A program made the translations under genes and the position numbers. 12,088 nucleotides of DNA, from positions 1 through 12,088 of the forward strand of contig JBGOTP010000137.1 of NCBI GenBank assembly GCA_041476545.1. The letters are read 5' to 3'. The notes under the pieces were generated by a model that had not been told where the DNA came from, did no database searches, and worked only from the letters and a program-made list of their open reading frames with translations. The DNA comes from JBGOTP01 sp041476545 (GTDB taxonomy: Bacteria; Acidobacteriota; Vicinamibacteria; Vicinamibacterales; CAVVIG01). Every line of letters begins with the position of its first letter. Within the stretch, counting starts at the first letter, position 1. This document shows positions 1 through 4,799 of the stretch, piece after piece.

Positions 1-543
1 AGCACCGAAGGCGGCCACAATTGGCAGGCCATGAGTTACCACCCGGGCAGCGGCCTCCTCGTGATTCCACTGAGCCAGAGCTGCTTCGAAATCCGCGGGC
101 ACCAGGTGGAATTCAAGGAAGGATCCGGCGGCACGCAGGCCGATCGCAAGTTCTTCGAGATGCCCGGCAGCGACGGCAAGATTGGCAAGCTTGCCGCGTT
201 CGACGTGCGGACGATGCAGCAGGTGTGGAGCTACGAGCAGCGGGCCCCGTTCCTGACGTCGGTGCTCACCACGGGCGGCGACGTCGCCTTCGCGGGTGAT
301 CTGGACCGCAACTTCCGTGCGTTCGATGTCCGGAATGGCAAGATCCTCTGGCAGGCGCGGCTCGGCACGTCGGTGCAGGGATATCCGATCTCGTTCAGCG
401 CCGGAGGCAGGCAGTACATCGCGGTGTCGACCGGACTCGGCGGCGGGAGTCCACGCAACGTGCCGAGGCTGATCGCGCCCGACGTCAAGCATCCGACCAC
501 CGGCAACGCGTTGTACGTGTTCGAACTTCCGGAGACGAACTAG
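1..543 (+). CDS. PQQ-dependent alcohol dehydrogenase, C-terminal part (partial, runs off left edge)
   Basis: The frame is open from base 1 and ends at TAG 541-543, leaving the last 180 residues. The visible part matches the end of the quinoprotein alcohol dehydrogenase eight-bladed propeller. It shows GGHNWQAMSYHP near its start, a VWSYEQRAPF repeat, the blade motif FAGDLDRNFRAFD..GKILWQ, then GGRQYIAVSTG and the closing LYVFELPE. Such enzymes oxidise alcohols in the periplasm with PQQ as cofactor and pass electrons to a cytochrome. The signal peptide and catalytic region lie outside the window, so substrate cannot be judged. The last codons form the left copy of an exact 22-bp direct repeat (521-542) that recurs at the end of a small gene 0.9 kb downstream. 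Family assignment is firm; subfamily is open. Confidence 0.9.
   Translation, partial: STEGGHNWQAMSYHPGSGLLVIPLSQSCFEIRGHQVEFKEGSGGTQADRKFFEMPGSDGKIGKLAAFDVRTMQQVWSYEQRAPFLTSVLTTGGDVAFAGDLDRNFRAFDVRNGKILWQARLGTSVQGYPISFSAGGRQYIAVSTGLGGGSPRNVPRLIAPDVKHPTTGNALYVFELPETN
521..542 (+). repeat. 22-bp exact direct repeat, left copy
   Basis: This stretch is identical to 1459-1480. The flanking bases differ on both sides, so the repeat is sharply bounded. It encodes the last residues (FELPETN) and most of the stop codon of the PQQ dehydrogenase. The two copies enclose 916 bp. Confidence 0.9.
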
Positions 544-888
544 CCCCGAAGAGAGCTTGGGTCGATGATGCCAACCGCGAGAGCAGACATCTTGTCTCCG
601 CCACCCGCGCGGCACGCCCACCCAGAGGCGCGGCGCAGTTGCCGTGGTCGAGGCGGCGGTGCCTTGGCGACCGCGTCGGCTGGCTCCGCAAGACACCTGC
701 TCTCACGGATGGCTGTGACCAGGTCGGATTCGAGTGGAGTAAGAATTGTGTGGGCGACACCCGCAGTCGTATCCGCGCTATCGAGTTCTGTCTATCTCGG
801 CGAGTGCTATTTGTCGTGCTATCGTCTCGGCCCCGTTTCACATACGAGTGATCGGAACGGTGAGCAGCTGTCCGTGGTAGGCCGGGCT
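544..888 (+). other. Intergenic segment without a convincing gene; possible body of an integron-type cassette
   Basis: About 345 bp between the dehydrogenase stop and the attC-like site. I see no protein I can support. A plus-strand frame runs from ATG 565 to a TAA at 892-894 (109 residues). Its stop lies inside the left attC box, as is common for cassette genes. However, its composition (Ser/Arg/Ala-rich, no recognisable motif) and the lack of a Shine-Dalgarno sequence argue against it. A minus-strand frame over 485-841 looks equally random. It may be a non-coding or decayed cassette. Confidence 0.4.
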
Positions 889-959
889 GTCTAACGACTG
901 CATGCAGCCGTCGGCGCCACTGCGATCACGCGTGCCGCGGCTGATGCCTGAAGTTAGCT
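889..959 (+). other. attC-like integron recombination site
   Basis: The left box GTCTAAC (889-895) fits the attC consensus RYYYAAC. The right box GTTAGCT (953-959) fits GTTRRRY except at the sixth base. The arms fold as in known attC sites. CTAAC 891-895 pairs with GTTAG 953-957, and an unpaired spacer follows. GCAT 900-903 pairs with ATGC 944-947. G904 is a single extrahelical base. CAGCCG 905-910 pairs with CGGCTG 938-943, and GGCGC 913-917 pairs with GTGCC 932-936 (one G-U), around a 14-nt loop. The bulge six bases before the end of the conserved L box, on the left arm, matches the layout of Vibrio VCR sites. No integron integrase is in the window, so this would be a lone cassette or array remnant. 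Confidence 0.68.
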
Positions 960-999
960 GGACTTGCCAGTCCGGAGGCTGTGGCCCAGAATCGGACGA

Positions 1000-1239
1000 G
1001 TGACGTTCGAGATTGTCGGGCAGATCGACCAGGAAGAGACTATCGCGTCAGGGCGTGGCGTCAAGGCGCGGGCGTTCCTTCGGAAAGTCTACGGGCGAGG
1101 TCGGTGGCGCAAGCGCAAGGGTGTCGCAGTGGTCCGCTTGGCTAACGGGAAGCTCCGTCGAGTTGAACTACATTGGTACGAGGCCCACGGCATCGGCAAA
1201 AGGGATATCAAGATCAAGGCCTACTTGGACGAATCATGA
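1000..1239 (+). CDS. Small basic conserved-type protein, first gene of a coupled pair
   Basis: I do not recognise a named family. The product (79 residues from GTG 1000) reads MTFEIVGQIDQEETIASG, then a strongly basic centre (GRGRWRKRKG, about residues 42-51), a V.RLANGKLRRVELHWYEAHG strand region, and a C-terminus ending KIKAYLDES. The motif GRG.WRK.KG…HWYEAHGIG..D.KIK has the look of a widespread small cytosolic protein. The basic patch could bind nucleic acid. GTG 1000 is preferred to an in-frame TTG at 964, which overlaps the region just after the attC site; a weak GGACGAG precedes the GTG. The stop overlaps the next start as ATGA, so the two are likely translated together. The pairing, size and position next to an attC-like site recall toxin-antitoxin modules, but that is inference. 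Confidence 0.72.
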   Translation: MTFEIVGQIDQEETIASGRGVKARAFLRKVYGRGRWRKRKGVAVVRLANGKLRRVELHWYEAHGIGKRDIKIKAYLDES

Positions 1240-1481
1240 AGCGACAAACCAAACAGTTCGCGCTGTGCCTCAAGAATGTCGGGAATGAGGCCTCGCTCAT
1301 TCTCGGTAAGGTCTATCGAATTCTGCCCGACGCGCGCGCGGCGAAGGACGATCTAGTTCGAATCATCGACGAGAGCGGAGAGGACTACCTGTTTGCGAGG
1401 AGCCAGTTTGCCTTTGTTGATTTTCCGCAGCCAGTGCGCCGAAAGATCTTGGCCCTGCTCGAACTTCCGGAGACGAACTAA
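1236..1481 (+). CDS. Small protein, second gene of the pair, with C-terminal tail supplied by a direct repeat
   Basis: Family unrecognised. The 81-residue product starts at ATG 1236, overlapping the TGA of the preceding gene. It is soluble, without signal peptide or membrane segment. The core shows ASLILGKVYRILPD (about 19-32), then LVRIIDESGEDYLF (about 40-53) and FVDFPQPV (about 60-67). This order suggests a small all-beta fold. The last residues, (L)ELPETN plus the stop, come from the right copy of the 22-bp repeat and equal the end of the upstream PQQ dehydrogenase in the same frame. The original protein therefore probably ended differently, or the repeat marks where an inserted block joins older DNA. 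It is probably the partner of the basic protein before it; which, if either, is toxic cannot be told. Confidence 0.72.
   Translation: MKRQTKQFALCLKNVGNEASLILGKVYRILPDARAAKDDLVRIIDESGEDYLFARSQFAFVDFPQPVRRKILALLELPETN
1459..1480 (+). repeat. 22-bp exact direct repeat, right copy
   Basis: Identical to 521-542, same orientation and same reading frame relative to the gene it terminates. Here it forms the 3' end of the 81-residue small protein gene, where TAA replaces the TAG of the left copy because the next base differs. The bases that follow lead straight into the REP-like repeat. Confidence 0.9.
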
Positions 1482-1489
1482 GGTCGATT

Positions 1490-1554
1490 GCGCCGAAGCC
1501 TATGGCGGAGGCGGGGCCTGCCGCGCCGAAGCCTTATGGCGTAGGAGGGCCTGC
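1490..1554. repeat. Tandem REP-like imperfect repeat, two units
   Basis: Two near-identical 32-nt units lie at 1490-1521 and 1523-1554. Each begins GCGCCGAAGCC, continues TATGGCG and ends GCCTGC, with a few substitutions and one indel between them. Each unit can form an imperfect hairpin (CGCC with GGCG, inner CC with GG). The shape resembles short dispersed intergenic repeats common in GC-rich bacteria. The second unit contains the TAA stop of the minus-strand DUF6152 gene, so it also writes that protein's last residues. Confidence 0.65.
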
Positions 1555-1935
1555 AGCCTCCGCCGCTCCGGCGAACAGCCGGCGGCCGTCCGGCAGCAGG
1601 ATTCTGCCCGCGTTCGCCATAGGCGTACCATTTCGCGCGAGCCAACCTTCAATCGTGACGAGAGTGCCGGACGGGGCATCCTCTGGCCGCCATCCGCGGC
1701 GGTACAACTGATTGGCAGCCGCGGTCTCGACGGCCCAGTTCACCACCTTGCCGTTGCTATCCTTGACGTCGACGTAGATCCATCCGTGCGGGTTCGACCA
1801 CCGGACCATCGTCACGGTGCCGGTCAGGGTAATCGGCTTGTTGATGTCGAACACGGCTGAAAACGAGTGATGCGCAGCCGCGTGTGCGGCCATCGCGCAC
1901 CACAGCACCGTCGAGAGCCAGACGCTCGTCCTCAT
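1534..1935 (-). CDS. DUF6152 family secreted protein
   Basis: A 133-residue exported protein. An N-terminal signal peptide (about residues 1-20, ending near AAHAAA) leads into AHHSFSAVFD, then KPITLTGTVTMVRWSNPHGWIYVDVKD and GKVVNWAVE. This is the characteristic DUF6152 pattern of HHSF, a TGTV strand, W.NPH and an NW.VE strand. Role unknown; members are periplasmic and often lie beside PQQ dehydrogenases and the other secreted proteins found here. ATG 1935 overlaps the preceding gene's TGA as ATGA, with AGGAG directly against the start, so translation probably depends on coupling. The last residues (about AAGPPTP) are encoded by a REP-like repeat and may be a recent extension. Confidence 0.88.
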   Translation of the reverse strand: MRTSVWLSTVLWCAMAAHAAAHHSFSAVFDINKPITLTGTVTMVRWSNPHGWIYVDVKDSNGKVVNWAVETAAANQLYRRGWRPEDAPSGTLVTIEGWLARNGTPMANAGRILLPDGRRLFAGAAEAAGPPTP

Positions 1936-2738
1936 CTCCTGTTACTCCCGTCCCTGACATCTTTCAGGTGCTGCAGATCCTGGTTGTCCTCGAGGCACGC
2001 GACCTCGAGCAGCTCACTCTCCTGGCGCTTGAGCGGCATCGCGATCGTCCATGGACGCGTGTAGACCAGCGGATCGTTGACGGTCGCCTCGTACCGAACA
2101 GTATCGGCGTTGATGGGCGTGAACCGCTCGATGACGGTCTCGGCGTGACTGACGATATCGCCGACCTCGGTTAACCAGGTTTCGCCGTTCAGGTTCGTGG
2201 TTTCGACCACCAGCGTGTCGCCCTCCCAGTGCCCGAGCGAATCGCCCTGCCAGAGGCGGATCGTGCCCGGCAGGTGTGGGCGCCCGTCCAGCGCCACGAT
2301 GCGCCACGACATGCGTTCGAGTAGAAATACCACGTGGGTCGGCGTCTGCAGAATGTGAAACGGAGAGGGCACGTAGAGCGAACGGGGAACGCCCCCGGCG
2401 AAACAATGCGCCGTCGGGTCGTCGTATCCGCGCTCGGGTCGCGTGCGGTCCTGTTTCTCCTCTCTCGCCCACGGCTGGTACGGCAACCCCCCGCTTGGAG
2501 GGTCGACGAGAACGCCGCGGCCTCCCGGGGTGAACGGCTCCGCGTGCGGCTCGAACCCCCAGTTGGCGCCGCCGGCGTCGGCCGCGAAGAGCCCCGACAG
2601 ATCCGGCTTGCCATCAGCCATGCGGCGCACAGGGCCTGGTACGTTCGCAGAGGTCGCAGCGTCAGCCTGCTGCGCGACCGCGGGCACGGAGCACAGGCCG
2701 AGGACCGTTGCCGTGCCCAGCACGCAAAGGAGTTTCAT
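1932..2738 (-). CDS. Secreted protein of unknown function, DGKPDL/TRPW family (paralog 2)
   Basis: A 268-residue exported protein. ATG 2738 is chosen because MKLLCVLGTATVLGL…AVAQ is a clear signal peptide with a cleavage site near residue 22, and because this ATG overlaps the preceding stop. The frame is open further upstream but reads low-complexity antisense there. Mature blocks are DGKPDL (42-47), PYQPWA (86-91), C112 within AHCFAGGVPRS, PFHILQTPTHV, GDSLGHWEGDTLVVETTN (165-182), ERFTPINADTVRYEA, and DPLVYTRPW (222-230) with C248 near the end. The two spaced cysteines could form a disulfide. It shares all of these blocks with its upstream neighbour, so the two are a local duplication of an old family common in acidobacterial genomes. 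Function is not known. It is the middle gene of a coupled three-gene operon. Confidence 0.85.
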   Translation of the reverse strand: MKLLCVLGTATVLGLCSVPAVAQQADAATSANVPGPVRRMADGKPDLSGLFAADAGGANWGFEPHAEPFTPGGRGVLVDPPSGGLPYQPWAREEKQDRTRPERGYDDPTAHCFAGGVPRSLYVPSPFHILQTPTHVVFLLERMSWRIVALDGRPHLPGTIRLWQGDSLGHWEGDTLVVETTNLNGETWLTEVGDIVSHAETVIERFTPINADTVRYEATVNDPLVYTRPWTIAMPLKRQESELLEVACLEDNQDLQHLKDVRDGSNRR

Positions 2739-3565
2739 GGCTTGCGGTACCAGGTGCGTGGGTCGGGCTTGAAATCGCCGTTCGCCTCCTCCATTTCCGC
2801 GCGGCATTGATACTCGAGGAGCCGCGTCATGTCCTTCTGTCGTTGCAGCCGAGTGCTGATCTTCCACGGCCGCGTGAACACCTTCGGATCGTCGATCTCG
2901 GCTTCATAGCGGATCGTATCGGCATCCAGCATCGTGTAGCGCTCGACGAGGTGCAGCGCGTCGCTGTGGAAGTTCCCGGCCATGTCGAACCATGTGCGGT
3001 CGTTATGGTTCGTGACGTCGACGGTCAGTGTGTCGCCCTCCCAGCGGCCTCGCGAATCTCCCATCCAGAACTCGAGTCCATCCGGTGGACGACTCCCGTT
3101 TGTGTAAATCAGCCGGAAGACCTGTTGCCATTCGAACGCGATCGCGACATGGTCGGGCGTCTGAAAAATCTGAAAGGGAAATTCCATGTACATGATGCGC
3201 GGCACTCCCGGCAGGTAGCACTGCGCGAGCGGATCGGCCGTGGCGCGCTGTTGAAAGTTCTCGCGCTTCTTCGCCGCGGCCCAGGGCTGATACGGAATGA
3301 CGTCGCCCTCGACCACACTGCGTCCCGCGGGCATCCCGTACAGAGCGGCATGATCCTCGAGGTCGTACGCCGCACGGCTGCGAACCTGCCAGATGCCCTG
3401 CAGGTCCGGTTTCCCGTCCGGGGTGCGTGGGACCGTTCGTGCGTCGGTTACGCCTTGGGCACCGACCGCTGTGGATTGCGCCGACACCAGATGTGTCGGT
3501 ATGGTTCCGACCGCTACGAAGGTCAATAGGACCCCGGCGGCATGTGTGCGAAGCGACAGGAACAC
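2735..3565 (-). CDS. Secreted protein of unknown function, DGKPDL/TRPW family (paralog 1)
   Basis: A 276-residue exported protein and first gene of the operon. The start is GTG 3565: an in-frame stop lies at 3587-3589, and GTG gives a plausible signal peptide (about residues 1-30, ending LVSAQ). No clear Shine-Dalgarno sequence is visible. Conserved blocks are DGKPDLQGIW (50-59), PYQPWA (91-96), AQCYLPGVPRIMYM with C116, PFQIFQTPDHVAI, GDSRGRWEGDTLTVDVTN (169-186), ERYTMLDADTIRYEA, DPKVFTRPW (226-234) and C254 in LLEYQC. The WEGDTL and TRPW blocks and the paired cysteines match its downstream paralog. Related proteins are usually annotated as hypothetical and sit near PQQ dehydrogenases and DUF6152 proteins, hinting at a shared periplasmic role; that is inference. 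Its TGA overlaps the next ATG. Confidence 0.85.
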   Translation of the reverse strand: MFLSLRTHAAGVLLTFVAVGTIPTHLVSAQSTAVGAQGVTDARTVPRTPDGKPDLQGIWQVRSRAAYDLEDHAALYGMPAGRSVVEGDVIPYQPWAAAKKRENFQQRATADPLAQCYLPGVPRIMYMEFPFQIFQTPDHVAIAFEWQQVFRLIYTNGSRPPDGLEFWMGDSRGRWEGDTLTVDVTNHNDRTWFDMAGNFHSDALHLVERYTMLDADTIRYEAEIDDPKVFTRPWKISTRLQRQKDMTRLLEYQCRAEMEEANGDFKPDPRTWYRKP

Positions 3566-3857
3566 GCGCGGATTTGACCACGGCGGTCACCGGGAGATCA
3601 AGGCGACATGACTTCTGGCGACCTCTTCGCATTTTTGGCCGCCTCCAGCGATCAGGAAGTAGTCTCCGCCCGGGCTGAACTTTGATCCCGACTGCGAATC
3701 CTTTGCTTCCATCGTGCGCGAACGGCCGATTACATATAGACTAACGCGCTCTCCAACACCGCGCGCCAGTCACAAACGCAGACCAGAGTAAACCGGCCCG
3801 CCATCGCCGGCGCGGGTTGAACAGCGGGCCCTTGTCGCTTACCAGAGGAGGTCCTGC
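3566..3857. promoter_or_regulatory. Divergent intergenic region between the secreted-protein operon and the collagen-like gene
   Basis: These 292 bp must hold promoters for both directions. An AT-rich patch around 3729-3742 (ATTACATATAGACT) is the best -10 candidate on either strand, but no well-placed -35 box pairs with it, so I call no promoter. A 41-codon minus-strand frame (ATG 3712 to TGA 3587-3589) is also present; see findings. Confidence 0.4.
3846..3851 (+). promoter_or_regulatory. Strong Shine-Dalgarno of the collagen-like gene
   Basis: A full AGGAGG stands six bases before ATG 3858. It settles the start and predicts efficient translation, in contrast to the weak sites of the operon on the other side of the spacer. 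Confidence 0.8.
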
Positions 3858-4736
3858 ATGAGACTCTCGACCGTCGCCGCGGCGCTCGCCTTCTCGTCGA
3901 TCCCCACACTCGCAATCGCGCACGGCAACGTGCCCTTTGACACCCCCAACGTGATCCATGCATGTCGGAGTGCCCTTGGGATCCTTCGCCAGATCACCGC
4001 GGGGACCTGCGTCGGGGGTGAAGTGATCGTGCACTGGAACATCGCCGGCCCCGCAGGGACCAATGGCACGAACGGGACCAACGGCACTCCCGGCATTGAC
4101 GGCACGAACGGGATTGATGGCATCAATGGTACGAACGGTACCAATGGGACCGATGGCACGAACGGCACCAACGGTACCAACGGTGCTAATGGGACCAACG
4201 GGATCGACGGGACCAACGGGACCAACGGGACCCGCCCGGACGGGCCGTGCTTCATCAACACCAACCGCTACGTCAATTGCCTGAACGGCACGGTGACCGA
4301 CACCGTGACGGGGCTGATCTGGCTGCAGGATGCAGCCTGCTTGGGAACTGCGGATTGGGCCGCTGCAAATGGGGCGGCCGCGGTCTTGGCGAACGGCCAG
4401 TGTAGCTTGACGGACAAGTCCTCGCCGGGCGACTGGCGGTTGCCGACAAAGGACGAGTGGAGCGCGACGATCGCGCGCGCGGTCGCCCTGGGCTGCACGG
4501 GGTTCGCGATACCGGCAGCCGACCCGTCGCTGACAAACGACGCGGGGACCGCGTGCTACGGTCTCGGGTTGGCGTCGTCGTTTGCGGGCGTGGCGTCGGA
4601 CAACTATTGGTCGGGTACCACCTATGAAGTCATCCCGGGCGGCGCCTGGTACGCGTTCCTCGGCCTCGGCGGCGTCAACACCAGCGCCAAGGCCAACGCC
4701 TTGCGGGTGTGGCCGGTGCGAGGCGGACCCCGCTAG
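3858..4736 (+). CDS. Exported collagen-like repeat protein with C-terminal DUF1566 domain
   Basis: A 292-residue protein in four parts. Residues 1-21 are a signal peptide (MRLSTVAAALAF…AIA). Residues 22-63 form a short linker region with cysteines 36 and 51. Residues 64-126 are 21 uninterrupted Gly-X-Y triplets, mostly GTN, with some GID, GIN, GTD, GAN, GPA and GTP. From about 139 to the end is a DUF1566 domain: VTDTVTGLIWLQDA, WRLPTKDEW, DNYWSGTTYE, and the closing ALRVWPVRGG. DUF1566 is found on secreted bacterial proteins and is related in pattern to formylglycine-enzyme-like folds. Gly-X-Y stretches form collagen triple helices in bacterial surface proteins. A trimeric stalk carrying a C-terminal head is the likely architecture. 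Low proline and abundant Thr and Asn suggest stabilisation or glycosylation unlike animal collagen. Binding target is unknown. Confidence 0.88.
   Translation: MRLSTVAAALAFSSIPTLAIAHGNVPFDTPNVIHACRSALGILRQITAGTCVGGEVIVHWNIAGPAGTNGTNGTNGTPGIDGTNGIDGINGTNGTNGTDGTNGTNGTNGANGTNGIDGTNGTNGTRPDGPCFINTNRYVNCLNGTVTDTVTGLIWLQDAACLGTADWAAANGAAAVLANGQCSLTDKSSPGDWRLPTKDEWSATIARAVALGCTGFAIPAADPSLTNDAGTACYGLGLASSFAGVASDNYWSGTTYEVIPGGAWYAFLGLGGVNTSAKANALRVWPVRGGPR
4047..4235 (+). repeat. In-frame 9-bp-type tandem repeat encoding the Gly-X-Y stretch
   Basis: DNA of the collagen-like region is built from GGN-ACN-AAY codon triplets, with units such as AACGGGACC and AACGGCACC recurring in tandem. Because units are 9 bp, slipped-strand gain or loss keeps the frame, so length could vary between strains without killing the gene. 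Confidence 0.8.
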
Positions 4737-4771
4737 ACGCTTTGGAGATTTGACTCTTTGGGGGGGGTGCC

Positions 4772-4788
4772 GGGGGGCGGCGCCCCCC
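4772..4788. terminator. GC-rich hairpin between convergent genes, terminator-like
   Basis: A 7-bp stem (GGGGGGC with GCCCCCC) closes a 3-base loop in the 63-bp gap between the converging collagen-like and mmsA-type genes. Neither strand has the T-run of a classical intrinsic terminator. A G-rich run (4760-4777) lies just before it. It may stop transcription from both sides, but could also be a dispersed repeat. Confidence 0.45.
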
Positions 4789-4799
4789 ATCCAGGACGA

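Noticed and set aside
1482..1560. A second attC site closing the small-gene cassette
   Set aside because: I searched for RYYYAAC and GTTRRRY boxes after 1240 and found no properly spaced pair; only the REP-like repeat is there.
2739..2867. Longer start for the second secreted paralog
   Set aside because: It would bury the signal peptide 43 residues inside and break the ATGA overlap pattern of the operon.
3702..3740. Sigma70-type promoter for the collagen-like gene (TTGCTT with TATAGA)
   Set aside because: The boxes are 26 bases apart, far from the usual 16-18, so I did not call a promoter.
3741..4790. A 349-codon minus-strand frame rich in Val-Gly-Pro-Ile repeats opposite the collagen-like gene
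   Set aside because: It is the complement of the Gly-X-Y repeat DNA. The plus strand has a signal peptide, a strong ribosome site and a DUF1566 domain, so this frame is a shadow.
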